NCBI GenBank assembly: GCA_003332265.1 | Contig: QPGA01000032.1 | Location: 3,150 to 42,165, forward strand | DNA length: 39,016 bases | Source of the DNA: Candidatus Accumulibacter meliphilus | GTDB taxonomy: Bacteria > Pseudomonadota > Gammaproteobacteria > Burkholderiales > Rhodocyclaceae | Reading direction: 5' to 3' | Shown: in pieces, positions 17,394 to 28,757 of the stretch | Position numbering within the stretch: the first letter of the stretch is position 1 | Layout of the letters: each line of letters starts with the position of its first letter | Notes under the pieces: model-generated | What the model saw: only the letters and a program-made list of their open reading frames with translations | What the model was told of the DNA's origin: nothing | Database searches by the model: none | Program-made: the position numbers and the translations under genes

Positions 17394-18041
17394 TTGAAAT
17401 CGAAAATCATTACTACCCTACTGGCCTCAATCGGCCTTTTTGCTGCAGTTGGCGTCGCACAAGCGCAAACTGCAGTTGATCGCGTTTATGTGATCGACTC
17501 ACGCGGTGAAGTCGCGATGAGCGGTGCCGGCCTCTGCTGGCGGACCGGTTTCTGGACGCCTGCAGGCGCTGCCAAGGACCCGGCTGGCTGCAAGTGCGAC
17601 AAGGACCTGCTGCCGAAGGAAGTCTGCGAGCCGCCGATGGCCAAAGCCGGGCCGAAGCCGTCCGGTGACAAGGTGACCGTCGCTGCCGACGCGCTGTTCG
17701 ACTTCAACAAGGCAACCTTGCGTCCGGCCGGCAAGGCGAAGCTCGACGAAGTCGTCGCCATGTCCAAGCAGATCAAGCTGGAAGTGATCATTGCCGTTGG
17801 TCACACCGATCGTATCGGCTCCGACGCGTACAACCAGAAGCTGTCCGAGCGGCGTGCCGCGTCGGTCAAGAGCTATGTGGTCAGCAAGGGTATCGAAGCC
17901 AACCGCGTGTACACCGAAGGCAAGGGCGAGAAGCAGCCAGTTACCCAGCCTGGCCAGTGCGCCGGTCCCAAGAGCCCGAAGGTCATCGCCTGCCTGCAGC
18001 CTGACCGTCGTGTCGATATCGAACTCATCGGCACCAAGTAA
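17394..18041 (+). CDS. OmpA-family outer membrane/peptidoglycan-binding protein, copy 1
   Basis: 215 residues. The signal peptide (residues 1-25) is MKSKIITTLL...AQAQ. A short conserved Cys-containing region (GLCWRTGFWTPAG, CKCDKDLLPKEVC) replaces the usual 8-strand barrel. An OmpA C-terminal peptidoglycan-binding domain follows from ~90 (FDFNKATLRPAGKAKLDEV ... GHTDRIGSDAYNQKLSERRA). The start codon is TTG at 17394, chosen because of the strong GAGGAGG just before it and the signal peptide that begins there. It is presumably periplasmic and anchored to the cell wall or outer membrane. Nearly identical to the second copy at 19514. An intrinsic terminator follows. Confidence 0.88.
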   Translation: MKSKIITTLLASIGLFAAVGVAQAQTAVDRVYVIDSRGEVAMSGAGLCWRTGFWTPAGAAKDPAGCKCDKDLLPKEVCEPPMAKAGPKPSGDKVTVAADALFDFNKATLRPAGKAKLDEVVAMSKQIKLEVIIAVGHTDRIGSDAYNQKLSERRAASVKSYVVSKGIEANRVYTEGKGEKQPVTQPGQCAGPKSPKVIACLQPDRRVDIELIGTK

Positions 18042-18058
18042 TTCTGGCAAGGCCTAAG

Positions 18059-18086
18059 AAAACCCCGCTTCGGCGGGGTTTTTTTT
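18059..18086 (+). terminator. Rho-independent terminator after ompA copy 1
   Basis: AAAACCCCGC pairs with GCGGGGTTTT around a TTCG loop, followed by a run of T to 18086. It is a textbook intrinsic terminator 17 bases after the stop codon. Confidence 0.95.
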
Positions 18087-18123
18087 CAGCTTGTACAAAC
18101 CTGTTTATACGGCGACCCTGCCC

Positions 18124-19437
18124 ATGGAAGTTGTCGATCTGCTCATCGAGGCGCGCTGGATAGTTCCGGTCGACCCCGCCGGCGTGGTTCTCGAAAATCA
18201 CGCTGTCGTGGTCGATAAGGGTCGTATCCTTGCCGTCCTTTCTCAGGATGAGGCGGCGAGCCGCTTTTCTGCCAGGAGCCACAAGCGGCTGGAACAGCAG
18301 GTGTTGATTCCGGGACTGGTCAACATACATACGCACGCCGCAATGAGCCTGTTGCGCGGTCTTGCCGACGACCTGCCGCTCATGGAATGGCTGCAGCATC
18401 ACATTTGGCCGGCTGAGGCGCAGCATGTCTCGGAGCAGTTCGTCTATGACGGTACGCTGCTGGCTTGTGCCGAAATGCTGCGCGGCGGGATTACCTGTTT
18501 CAATGACATGTATTTTTTCCCCGGCGCGGCGGCTGACGCCGCCTTGGCCTCGGGGATGCGCGCCGCAATAGGCCTGATCACGGTCGACTTTCCGAGTAGC
18601 TACGCGACCGATTCGGACGACTATCTGGCCAAGGGGCTGGCCATCCGCGATCAACGGCTGGAAGAGCCGCTGCTGTCCTTCTGCCTGGCGCCCCATGCGC
18701 CCTAAGATCGGAAGAGCACCGGCTTTGCCAAGGTGTTGACCCTTGCTGAGCAGATAGAACTGCCGATACACCTGCATCTACATGAAACCGTCCAGGAAAT
18801 TGAGGAAAGCGTGCAGCGCTTCGGGATGCGCCCGATCGAGCGCATCCGTCGCCTGGGATTGCTGAGCCCGGCACTGATCGCGGTGCACGGAGTGCACCTC
18901 GATGCGCACGAAATCGAACTGCTCGCCGAGCACGGGTGTTCGCTCGCACACTGCCCCAGCTCCAACCTCAAGCTTGCCAGCGGGATTGCTCCGATTAGCG
19001 AATTGGTGGCGAAAGGGATCAACATTGGTCTGGGTACCGACGGCGCGGCCAGCAACAACCGCCTCGACCTTTTCCAGGAGATGCGGCTGGCCGCATTGCT
19101 GGCCAAGGAACAAAGTGGCCGCGCCGACGCCTTGAATGCCCATCAAGTCCTGCACATGGCGACGCTCGGTGGCGCCAGAGCACTGGGTCTCGACGCGCAG
19201 ATCGGCTCGATCACGCCCGGAAAGGCGGCGGATCTGTGCGCTGTCGCTCTCGACGATCTCGTACTTGCGCCTTGTTACGAGCCCGTTTCACACCTCACCT
19301 ATGCCGTAGGCCGAGAGCATGTTTCTGCCGTATGGGTCGCTGGTCGGATACGCGTCGAGGATGGGCAACTGATTGAAAGCAACGAAACTGGATTGATAAA
19401 ACTGGCGCTCTTGTGGCAAAATAAAATCCGTCCGTGA
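18124..19437 (+). CDS. mtaD: MtaD/TRZ-ATZ family amidohydrolase (adenosine-derivative deaminase), frame broken by adapter sequence
   Basis: 437 codons from ATG 18124 to the stop at 19435-19437, all in one frame except a TAA at 18703-18705. Amidohydrolase motifs are intact on both sides: HTHAAMSLLRG (metal site), HLHLHETVQE, HGVHLD, and GTDGAASNN, which carries the metal-binding Asp. Family sequence at the break should read APHAPY..sd..F.KV; here APHAP is followed by TA and then AGATCGGAAGAGCAC, an Illumina adapter, after which GFAKV resumes in frame. Length and phase fit the family exactly, so the native gene is probably intact and 15 bases were overwritten. Predicted reaction: deamination of 5'-methylthioadenosine or S-adenosylhomocysteine; relatives act on triazines. 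TTG at 18091 is a weaker alternative start. Confidence 0.85.
18705..18719 (+). other. Illumina adapter sequence retained in the assembly
   Basis: AGATCGGAAGAGCAC is a perfect 15-base match to the start of the TruSeq-type read-1 adapter. It sits inside the mtaD reading frame and creates the only stop codon there. The next base departs from the adapter and native coding sequence resumes in frame. Confidence 0.9.
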
Positions 19438-19513
19438 CGAGTTCAGTGAACAACGAGGCATAACAGGCCATGTGGACCCGCTCCGCAGCCTTAAATTAAC
19501 GAGGGAAACCTAG

Positions 19514-20179
19514 ATGAAAAGAATTGTAAGAACAAGCACCATCGTGGCCGCGTTCGCTGCCGCCACTCTCGGCTTCGGCGCCTCGCTGGCTCAAGCACAG
19601 ACTTCGATTCCCCTGGATCGTGTCTATGTGATCGACGCCCGCGGTGACGTTGTGATGAGCGGTGCCGGCCTCTGCTGGCGGACCGGCTTCTGGACGCCTG
19701 CAGGCGCTGCCAACGACCCGGCTGGCTGCAAGTGCGACAAGGACCTGCTGCCGAAGGAAGTTTGCGAGCCGCCGATGGCCAAAGCCGGGCCGAAGCCGTC
19801 CGGTGACAAAGTGACTGTCGCCGCCGACGCGCTGTTCGATTTCAACAAGTCAAGCTTGCGTCCGGCCGGCAAGGCGAAGCTCGACGAAGTCGTCGCCATG
19901 TCCAAGCAGATCAAGCTGGAAGTGATCATCGCTGTTGGTCACACCGATCGTATCGGCTCCGACGCCTACAACCAGAAACTGTCCGAGCGGCGTGCCGCGT
20001 CGGTCAAGAGCTATCTGGTCAGCAAGGGTGTCGAAGCCAACCGCGTCTACACCGAAGGCAAGGGCGAGAAGCAGCCGGTTACCCAGCCTGGCCAGTGCGC
20101 CGGTCCGAAGAGCCCGAAGGTCATCGCCTGCCTGCAGCCTGACCGTCGTGTCGATATCGAACTCATCGGCACCAAGTAA
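19514..20179 (+). CDS. OmpA-family outer membrane/peptidoglycan-binding protein, copy 2
   Basis: 221 residues, ATG start with GAGGGAAA ahead. The signal peptide (~residues 1-28, ending SLAQAQ) is unrelated in sequence to that of copy 1, but the mature protein differs from copy 1 at only about ten positions out of ~190, mostly conservative (S/A, E/D, V/L, I/V). The OmpA-like domain includes FDFNKSSLRPAGKAKLDEV and GHTDRIGSDAYNQKLSERRA. It has its own intrinsic terminator. In related bacteria an ompA gene commonly precedes ubiG-gph, as here, so this copy is probably the ancestral one. Confidence 0.9.
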   Translation: MKRIVRTSTIVAAFAAATLGFGASLAQAQTSIPLDRVYVIDARGDVVMSGAGLCWRTGFWTPAGAANDPAGCKCDKDLLPKEVCEPPMAKAGPKPSGDKVTVAADALFDFNKSSLRPAGKAKLDEVVAMSKQIKLEVIIAVGHTDRIGSDAYNQKLSERRAASVKSYLVSKGVEANRVYTEGKGEKQPVTQPGQCAGPKSPKVIACLQPDRRVDIELIGTK

Positions 20180-20198
20180 TCCCCTTGTGTTACGGAAG

Positions 20199-20224
20199 AA
20201 GCCCTGCTTCGGCAGGGCTTTTTT
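20199..20224 (+). terminator. Rho-independent terminator after ompA copy 2
   Basis: AAGCCCTGC pairs with GCAGGGCTT around a TTCG loop, followed by TTTT. The design matches the terminator of copy 1 but the stem sequence differs. Confidence 0.92.
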
Positions 20225-20321
20225 GTTGCTGCGCCCGGGCACTGCGCACTTGCTTTTGCGCACCACGAAGGTCGCGCACTAGCACTTGCTGCCCGCCTCT
20301 TGTTACGGAAACCGCTTCACG

Positions 20322-21020
20322 ATGATCAACGCCGACCCAAACGAACTCGAAAAATTTAGCCAGCTAGCCCATCGCTGGTGGGATCCGAACAGCGATTTCA
20401 AGCCCTTGCACGACATCAACCCCTTGCGCCTGGAGTGGATCGACGGTCATTGCCAGCTCGCCGGCAAGAATGTGCTCGACGTCGGTTGCGGTGGTGGCCT
20501 GCTTTCCGAAGGCATGTGCGAAAAGGGCGCGACGGTGACCGGCATCGATCTTTCCGACAAGGCGCTCAGCGTGGCCCGACTGCATTTGCTCGAAAGCGGT
20601 CGACAGGTCGACTATCGGCAGATTTCTGCCGAAGAGCTGGCTGCCCAGCAGGGCAGCAGCTTTGACGTCGTCACCTGTATGGAAATGCTCGAGCATGTCC
20701 CCGATCCGGCGAGTACCGTCGCCGCTTGCGCGGCTCTGGTCAAACCCGGCGGGCATGTTTTTTTCTCGACCATCAACCGCAATCCGAAAGCCTACCTGTT
20801 TGCGGTTATTGGCGCCGAGTATGTGCTGCAGATGTTGCCCAAGGGTACTCACGATTATGCGAGATTCATCAAGCCGTCAGAACTCTCGCGCTGGCTGAGA
20901 AATGTCGGTCTCGATCCGGATGAGTTGCGTGGGATGAGCTACAACCCTTTCAGCAAGCATTACGCGCTGGGCCGCGACACCGACGTGAACTACCTCCTGC
21001 ACAGCGTGAAGAATGTTTGA
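20322..21020 (+). CDS. ubiG: 3-demethylubiquinone / 2-polyprenyl-6-hydroxyphenol O-methyltransferase
   Basis: 232-residue class I SAM methyltransferase carrying out both O-methylations of ubiquinone synthesis. Family hallmarks: N-terminal [20 protein letters not shown] with ...INPLRL, the SAM motif [14 protein letters not shown] (51-64), EMLEHVPDP, and [12 protein letters not shown], plus the C-terminal ...DVNYL segment. The ATG at 20322 was chosen at the conserved N-terminus; an upstream in-frame extension of 12 codons lacks support. Its end overlaps gph by eight bases. Confidence 0.93.
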   Translation: MINADPNELEKFSQLAHRWWDPNSDFKPLHDINPLRLEWIDGHCQLAGKNVLDVGCGGGLLSEGMCEKGATVTGIDLSDKALSVARLHLLESGRQVDYRQISAEELAAQQGSSFDVVTCMEMLEHVPDPASTVAACAALVKPGGHVFFSTINRNPKAYLFAVIGAEYVLQMLPKGTHDYARFIKPSELSRWLRNVGLDPDELRGMSYNPFSKHYALGRDTDVNYLLHSVKNV

Positions 21021-21669
21021 AGCGGTATTGTTCGATCTTGACGGCACTTTTGCCGATACCGCGCCCGATCTGGCCGCCGCCCTCAACCGTTTGCGTGCCG
21101 ATCTGGGAATGGCGCCGGTGCCGCCAGGGCAACTCCGCCCTTTGACGTCGCAGGGAGTACGGGGCATGCTCAAGGCCGGGCTCGCGATGCTGCCGAGTGA
21201 TGCCCGCTACGTCGAATTCTACGATCGCTTCCTGCACTACTACAGTCAGGACCTTTGTGTCGAAACGACGCTCTTTCCCGGCATTGAGCGACTCCTTGAT
21301 GGACTTGAGGGGCGCTGTTCGCCATGGGGTATCGTCACCAACAAGGCGCAGCGCTTTACTCTGCCGCTTCTGGCCCGGCTTGGCTACGCCAAACGCGCAG
21401 CCTGTGTCGTCAGCGGCGATTCGGCGCGCCGCGCCAAACCGGCAGCACACCCGATGCAGTTGGCGTGCTCGCTGCTTGCCAGGCGTCCCGAGAGTTGCCT
21501 CTACGTGGGTGACGATCTGCGTGACGTCCAGGCCGGTCGTGCCGCGGGCATGGTGACCGTGGCCGTGCGCTATGGTTATCTCGGAGATGGCGACCCGATA
21601 GAGAACTGGGGCGCCGATCATGTTGTCGATCACGCTCACCAAATTGCCGCTCTGGCCGGTATAAACTGA
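21013..21669 (+). CDS. gph: Phosphoglycolate phosphatase (HAD superfamily)
   Basis: 218 residues. HAD motifs: nucleophile Asp in LFDLDGT, motif II VTNK, the Lys in RRAKPAAHP, and acidic motif YVGDDLRD. The helical cap is of the Gph type. It dephosphorylates 2-phosphoglycolate from DNA repair or oxygenase side reactions. It starts inside the end of ubiG and is therefore cotranscribed, the usual order in Beta- and Gammaproteobacteria. A Phe replaces the usual Leu/Val after DLDGT ([10 protein letters not shown]), which is minor. Confidence 0.9.
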   Translation: MFEAVLFDLDGTFADTAPDLAAALNRLRADLGMAPVPPGQLRPLTSQGVRGMLKAGLAMLPSDARYVEFYDRFLHYYSQDLCVETTLFPGIERLLDGLEGRCSPWGIVTNKAQRFTLPLLARLGYAKRAACVVSGDSARRAKPAAHPMQLACSLLARRPESCLYVGDDLRDVQAGRAAGMVTVAVRYGYLGDGDPIENWGADHVVDHAHQIAALAGIN

Positions 21670-21705
21670 GCGCGCGTGACCTTCGTGACCCCGGTGAGAC
21701 AAGCT

Positions 21706-22080
21706 ATGCCCAAGACCGCTCTGATCCTGTTTGCTCATGGCGCACGTGACCCCGACTGGGCCGATCCCATGCGCCGCGTCTGCGCCTTCCTGCGCGAACA
21801 GGCTCCCCATCGGCGCGTCGAACTGGCTTTCCTCGAGTTCATGAAGCCCGGGTTGCGCGACTGTGCCGAGTCGCTGCTCGCCGAGGGCTTCGAACGGATC
21901 ATCGTGCTGCCGATGTTTATCGCCCGCGGCGGACATCTGAAACGCGATGTGCCCTTGCTGCTCGACGAGTTGCGGCGTAGCCATCCGCAGGCGCATTTTG
22001 AATTGGGCGCTGCGATCGGCGAAGCCGAGAGCGTCGTGCAGGCCATGGCCCGGCACGCGCTGGCGCTGGTGGACGGCTAG
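21706..22080 (+). CDS. CbiX/SirB-type chelatase-like protein
   Basis: 124 residues. The N-terminus KTALILFAHGARDPDW carries the metal/tetrapyrrole-site His of small single-domain CbiX proteins, and the middle contains VELAFLEFMKPGLRDC and RIIVLPMFIARGGHLKRDVP, with the second conserved His. Members insert Co2+ or Fe2+ into sirohydrochlorin (vitamin B12 or siroheme synthesis); which metal is used here cannot be told. The ATG at 21706 starts right at the fold; a GTG at 21676 is an alternative. It follows gph by 36 bases. Confidence 0.85.
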   Translation: MPKTALILFAHGARDPDWADPMRRVCAFLREQAPHRRVELAFLEFMKPGLRDCAESLLAEGFERIIVLPMFIARGGHLKRDVPLLLDELRRSHPQAHFELGAAIGEAESVVQAMARHALALVDG

Positions 22081-22162
22081 TCGCTAGTGGCCAGCGGCAG
22101 CGCGTGCCTGGCGCGCGTCGCGCGTCCTCGATTTCTGTGTTTTACAGGGGCAGGCGCGGAGC

Positions 22163-22879
22163 ATGGCCGTGCCTGAGTTCAGCTTTTCTCCGATCGGATT
22201 TCTGGCAACGCCGTTTCGCGATCGCTTCGGCATTCCACGGCAGGCGCAGCTGGCGCCCCATGCCCGCGGCCAGTTGCGCTTGCTGCGCCCGTATGCTCGA
22301 GCGGAAGCGGTGCGTGGGCTGGAGGCGTTCTCGCATGTCTGGCTCAGTTTCGTTTTCCACCGCAGTGCCGATCAATGGAGCCCGACGGTTCGTCCGCCGC
22401 GCCTTGGCGGTAATGTACGGGTCGGCGTATTCGCCAGTCGTAGCCCGTTTCGCCCCAACCCTCTGGGCTTGTCGTTGGTCGAGTTGCTGGCGATCGATAC
22501 GTGCGACGGCGTGCTGCTCACGTTCGGTGGCGTGGATCTGCTCGACGGCACTCCGGTTCTCGATATCAAACCGTACATCCCCTTCGCCGAGAGCCAAGCG
22601 GCCGCACGCGCTGGTTTCGTTGCTGGCCCGCCGCGGCAACTGGCCGTCGAATTTAGTGCGCAGGCGGCGGCTCAACTGTCTCTCCACGAGCAGCGCTGGC
22701 CGGATCTGGCGGCCTTGTTGCGCGAGGTCCTGGCCCAGGATCCGCGTCCGGCGTACGCCGAGGATCCCCTGCGCCAGTACGGCTTTCGTCTCTACGATTT
22801 GGAAATAAAATGGCGCTGTACGGCGACGAGGGCTATTGTCGAGGCGGTTCTTGGGCCGCAGGACGAGGTATCTTCCTGA
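22163..22879 (+). CDS. trmO: tRNA (N6-threonylcarbamoyladenosine-37-N6)-methyltransferase TrmO
   Basis: 238 residues of the TsaA/YaeB family. Motifs: FSPIGFLATPFRDRFGIPRQ at the N-terminus, LEAFSHVWLSFVFH, VGVFASRSPFRPNPLGLS, and DLLDGTPVLDIKPYIPF. TrmO uses SAM to methylate t6A37 in tRNA-Thr. The beta-barrel N-terminal domain and a C-terminal domain ending near RQYGFRLYDLEIKW are both present, so it is full length. It is 82 bases after the chelatase gene on the same strand. Confidence 0.92.
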   Translation: MAVPEFSFSPIGFLATPFRDRFGIPRQAQLAPHARGQLRLLRPYARAEAVRGLEAFSHVWLSFVFHRSADQWSPTVRPPRLGGNVRVGVFASRSPFRPNPLGLSLVELLAIDTCDGVLLTFGGVDLLDGTPVLDIKPYIPFAESQAAARAGFVAGPPRQLAVEFSAQAAAQLSLHEQRWPDLAALLREVLAQDPRPAYAEDPLRQYGFRLYDLEIKWRCTATRAIVEAVLGPQDEVSS

Positions 22880-23059
22880 TCTGAAGATGGGGAAGGTGGT
22901 CAGCCTGTCAGCCGTGTCGCGGCCGCTGCGTTACTATGGAATCATCGTCAAGAGCCAAGCGTTGCCTCTTCTCCAGGCAGGCATCGTCATCTGGCCGGCA
23001 AGCAATCCTGCGACTACCGGCCAGCGCTCTGGAAAATCATCACATTTGGAGACGATTTC

Positions 23060-23506
23060 ATGAAAACCTTGATCGGCGCGCTGTTGCTGCTGGCCTTCGT
23101 GCAACCGAACACCGTTCTTGCCGATGGCCGTGGGCGTGGCGCCTATCCGGCGGCCGGCGCTGTGGTCGTCGGCGGTGGCTATCGCGGTCCTTATCGCGGC
23201 GGATACCGGGGAGGGTACGGGGGCCGGGGCTATGGAGGTGGCTCCGTGGGGGTCTATTTTGGCGCCCCCCTTGGCTGGGGTTGGCCGTGGGGTCCGCCAG
23301 TCTACTATCCGCAGCCAGTCTATCCGCCAGTCATCAACGTTCCCCCGCCGGTGGTTTACGTCGAAAGGGCGCAGGTGTCCGCAGCGGCGAGCGGCCAGGC
23401 GCTCGAGCCCGGGTATTGGTATTACTGCCGGGAACTCGCTGCCTACTACCCGGTAGTCACCCAGTGTCCCGGCACCTGGGAGCAGGTTGCGCCGCGTGCC
23501 GAATAG
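23060..23506 (+). CDS. Exported Gly/Tyr/Pro-rich protein
   Basis: 148 residues. A signal peptide (1-21, ...VLADG) is followed by a Gly-Arg-Tyr low-complexity stretch (YRGPYRGGYRGGYGGRGYGG) and a Pro/Tyr-rich part (VYYPQPVYPP). The C-terminal motif GYWYYCRELAAYYPVVTQCP then GTWEQV recurs at the end of many small exported proteobacterial proteins and contains two cysteines that could form a disulfide. The function is unknown. The ATG at 23060 is preceded by GGAGACG. It appears to be a single gene. Confidence 0.75.
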   Translation: MKTLIGALLLLAFVQPNTVLADGRGRGAYPAAGAVVVGGGYRGPYRGGYRGGYGGRGYGGGSVGVYFGAPLGWGWPWGPPVYYPQPVYPPVINVPPPVVYVERAQVSAAASGQALEPGYWYYCRELAAYYPVVTQCPGTWEQVAPRAE

Positions 23507-23599
23507 GCCGAGGCGGGTTGCCGTGAGGGCTGATGGCGCAACCGTCGGCGCGCGCTTGCCGGGAGTCGCTGCGCTTACTAAATTTCCGCGCCTCGTTAT

Positions 23600-24238
23600 T
23601 CAGGGAGCGAGTCGCTCGCGAATCCATTGCTGATCACTCCCAAGCCGGTAACGCAAGCGGTCGTGTAGTCGGCTTTTGCGCCCTTGCCAGAACTCCCAGC
23701 AATCCGCTTGCAGGCGGTAGCCGCCCCAGTGCGGCGGGCGCGGCGGCTGCAGCAGAAACCTGGCGCCATAGCGAGCGGCGTTGGCGACCAGCACCGCGCG
23801 GCTGGAAATAACCTGGCTTTGCGGGCTGGCCCAGGCGCCGATTCTTGAGTCGAGCGGGCGGCTGGCGAAGTAGGCGTCGCTTTCTGCTTCGCCGATCTTG
23901 TCGACCCGGCCTTCGATACGCACGACCCGCTCCAGTTCGACCCAGTGGAACTGCAGCGCGGCCCATGGATTGGCGGCCAGCTCGCGGCCTTTGCGGCTTT
24001 CATAGTTACTGAACCAGGTGATCCCCTGCGTATCGAAACCCTTGATCAGGACGACCCGGGTGGACGGGCGCATGCGCTTGTCAACCGTGGCCAGGGTCAT
24101 CGCATTCGGCTCGGGTACTTGAGCCGCAATCGCTTCGGCGAGCCATTGCGAAAACTGCTCGCCGGGGTCGGCATGCGACGCCTCCTCGCTGAGTTCGGCA
24201 CGCTCGTAGATTTTTCGAAGGTCGCTAAGTTGGGTCAT
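23600..24238 (-). CDS. pdxH: Pyridoxamine/pyridoxine 5'-phosphate oxidase
   Basis: 212 residues. This FMN enzyme oxidises PNP/PMP to pyridoxal 5'-phosphate. Typical stretches: [60 protein letters not shown] and the C-terminal [13 protein letters not shown], ending in the conserved RL.P. Length equals that of the family. It lies 81 bases downstream of the M61 peptidase gene on the same strand and may be cotranscribed with it. Confidence 0.94.
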   Translation of the reverse strand: MTQLSDLRKIYERAELSEEASHADPGEQFSQWLAEAIAAQVPEPNAMTLATVDKRMRPSTRVVLIKGFDTQGITWFSNYESRKGRELAANPWAALQFHWVELERVVRIEGRVDKIGEAESDAYFASRPLDSRIGAWASPQSQVISSRAVLVANAARYGARFLLQPPRPPHWGGYRLQADCWEFWQGRKSRLHDRLRYRLGSDQQWIRERLAP

Positions 24239-24319
24239 CGTCGGTGTTTGGGGTAGATGGGGATTGAAGGATGCTGGCGCTCCGCAACCGGGATGCGCAC
24301 GGCAAATGAGGGGTGGTGG

Positions 24320-26146
24320 TTATGACGCTGATGAGCTTGCGGTATCTCGCGAGGTCATGACCCCTAGCCAGCCTTCGCGCAGGACATTGCGCTTCTCTTT
24401 CACGACCAGTTGGTGTTTGTCGCTGGCTGGCGATTCGAGGCGCAGGGAGAAGTCCATCAGTTCGTCGCGTCGGAAAGCGAGTACGCGGATGCTTTCTCCC
24501 GCTTGCCGCCGGCACAACAGGCGTTCGAGAGAATCGGGCGTAACCCGCAGGCCGTCGATGGCTATCAACAGGTCGCCGGCCGAGAGGCCGGCCGTCTGAG
24601 CAGGACTTCCTGCGTACACCGTCGCCAGGCGCACTTCCCGGCCGTCAGTGCTGATTTTTGCGCCAAGTGTCGGCGTCGTCGACGCTTTCTCGCGTAGCAT
24701 CTGGATACCGAATGGTTTCAGCAGTGGCGCCAGCGCGAGCTCGCTTGTGCCGTGTATCGCCGCGGCGAAAAACTCCGCCAGGCCGAGGCCGGACAGCTCT
24801 TCGGCGAGCAAGCGAATGTCATCGTCACCGACACCGACGCCGCCGTAACCAGCGCGTTCGCCGTGCCGTAGCCAGAGCGCACGCATGACGTCGTCAAGCG
24901 ATACCCGGTTCCTGGTGCCGGCACGCAGCCTGAGGTCGAGCGCCAGGGCGACCAAGGCGCCCTTGGCGTAGTAGCTGACGACCGCGTTGGCTGTGTTCTC
25001 GTCCGGCCGGTAGAACTTGGTCCAGGCGTCGAAACTCGACTCGGCCAGCGTTTGCCGCTTGTGGCTCGGGTTGCGGAGGACCTTGTCGATCGTTCGTGCG
25101 ACCAATCCCAGCCACTCCTCCAGTTCGATCAAGCCGCAGCGCAGCAGCGCCAGATCGTCATAGTACGAGGTGAAGCCTTCGAAGGCCCACAGCAGGGTGG
25201 TGTAGTTCTCTGCATCAAGATCGCAGGCGGTGAATGCGGCGGGGCGGATGCGCTTGATGTTCCAGCTGTGAAAGTACTCGTGGCTGCACAGTCCCAGGAA
25301 AGTGCGGTAGCGCTCGGGCGTTCCCTGCATGCCCGGGTAGGGCAGGTCGTCGCGGGCGCAGAGCAGCGCCGTCGAGGCGCGGTGTTCGAGACCCCCGTAG
25401 CCGTCGCCGATGGCGGTGATCAGAAACAGGTAGTGCGGCATCGGTGCGGGCTCGCCGAAGAATCGGATCTGCCATTCACAAAGGCGCGTCAGATCGGCCG
25501 TAAGCCGTGCCAGGTCGCAGTCGTGGCGCCCGCTGATGACTACCTCATGCGGGACTCCGCAGGCGCTGAACGTAGCCAGCGTGAAGCCGCCCATCTCCAC
25601 CGGATGGTCGATCAATTCGGCGTAGTTGGCCGCCCGGTAGACGCCGAAGCCGTGCCGGTCGGAGGCGCCTTTTTCGCCTTCGGCAGACGCTAGTGCGGTC
25701 GCCACACGCCAGTCGCGATAGCGCTTGCCAAGCGGCCGCTGGATATCGACCAGGCAGGGTAGATGCTCGTGACCAAGGGCGCGCAGGAAAACGCTGCTGC
25801 CGTTGAAAAAAGCGTGTGTCTGGTCGAGGTGCGCGCCGCGTACCGAAAGGTCCCAGGCGTAGACTTCGCAGATCACCGTCAGCGAGGCCAGTTTTTTGCC
25901 CATCGGCATGGCCTGCCAACTGTGCTTGTCGATCTTGGCGAGACGTACTGGTTTGCCCGCAGCCTCGGCGCGGATCAACACGATGTGGCGCGCGAAGTCC
26001 CGAATCAGGTAGCTGCCGGGGATCCACGCGGGCAGGGAAAAGCGCTGGCCGCTTGGGTCGGCGTTAGCCAGCGTGCAACGCACCTCGAAAATGTGCGCCT
26101 CCGGGTGGCTCGGGCGGATGCTGTAGACGATGCTCGCGGGCTTCAT
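24320..26146 (-). CDS. M61 family metallopeptidase with C-terminal PDZ domain
   Basis: 608 residues. The zinc site HEYFH (289-293) and downstream Glu323 in AFEGFTSYYDD are the M61 (glycyl aminopeptidase) signature, with SWNIKRIRP immediately after HEYFH. The N-terminal ~180 residues form the beta-rich M61 N domain (WIPGSYLIRDFARHI is a family landmark). Residues ~500-590 form a PDZ domain (VYAGSPAQTAGLSAGDLLIA). No signal peptide is present, so it is probably cytosolic as in many relatives. The start at 26146 matches the conserved beginning of the family. The 258 bases upstream form a divergent promoter region with the binding-protein gene. Confidence 0.9.
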   Translation of the reverse strand: MKPASIVYSIRPSHPEAHIFEVRCTLANADPSGQRFSLPAWIPGSYLIRDFARHIVLIRAEAAGKPVRLAKIDKHSWQAMPMGKKLASLTVICEVYAWDLSVRGAHLDQTHAFFNGSSVFLRALGHEHLPCLVDIQRPLGKRYRDWRVATALASAEGEKGASDRHGFGVYRAANYAELIDHPVEMGGFTLATFSACGVPHEVVISGRHDCDLARLTADLTRLCEWQIRFFGEPAPMPHYLFLITAIGDGYGGLEHRASTALLCARDDLPYPGMQGTPERYRTFLGLCSHEYFHSWNIKRIRPAAFTACDLDAENYTTLLWAFEGFTSYYDDLALLRCGLIELEEWLGLVARTIDKVLRNPSHKRQTLAESSFDAWTKFYRPDENTANAVVSYYAKGALVALALDLRLRAGTRNRVSLDDVMRALWLRHGERAGYGGVGVGDDDIRLLAEELSGLGLAEFFAAAIHGTSELALAPLLKPFGIQMLREKASTTPTLGAKISTDGREVRLATVYAGSPAQTAGLSAGDLLIAIDGLRVTPDSLERLLCRRQAGESIRVLAFRRDELMDFSLRLESPASDKHQLVVKEKRNVLREGWLGVMTSRDTASSSAS

Positions 26147-26404
26147 CGGGCGTTTTCTCTTATCGTAGGTGGCACGGGAGGAATTGTAAGTCTTCTGTAC
26201 TGTTCGCCAAGCAGTCGTCGCCTTCTCGGCTACGCAGCAGAGGAAGTGTCGCTACGCCTAGCGCGTCTGTTGATCAATCCGCTGACCCTTCAACGACCTG
26301 AGCAACGCTAGGATCCCGGCGCAAGTCGTGCCACAATGATTTCACGGGGAATAGGCCCGAAGAGAAATTTGTTTGGCTAGAGCGGAAGGGGATTTGAGCG
26401 AGAC

Positions 26405-28509
<2,105 letters not shown>

Positions 28510-28573
28510 TTACTGATGCGCTAATTCTGCGCGTGGCTGCGGGCGGGGCGGCCAGCGACCGACCACTCCGCCA

Positions 28574-28617
28574 GAGAGAAGAGCCGACTCGCGTCGCCTG
28601 CGATCGGCGCTTCTCTC
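28574..28617 (+). terminator. Terminator-like hairpin after ansB
   Basis: GAGAGAAGAGCCGA pairs with TCGGCGCTTCTCTC with one A/G mismatch around a 16-base loop. There is no T tract, so it may be a processing or stability structure rather than an intrinsic terminator. Confidence 0.4.
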
Positions 28618-28757
28618 AGCGCCCCTCGACAGCAAGCGTGGCGTTAGCTCCTCGGCGGCCTACGGCAAGCGAAAAGCGGCATCTTTCCTTCACGGCCTGA
28701 CTTGCAGTTCAGGCGAGGCTTGCCTTGGCCGAAGACTGGTCAAGGCGAGCCGAGTAG

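Noticed and set aside
18124-19437. Two separate genes or a natural nonsense pseudogene for the amidohydrolase
   Set aside because: The break coincides with an adapter match, the two halves are in one frame, and the family length is preserved.
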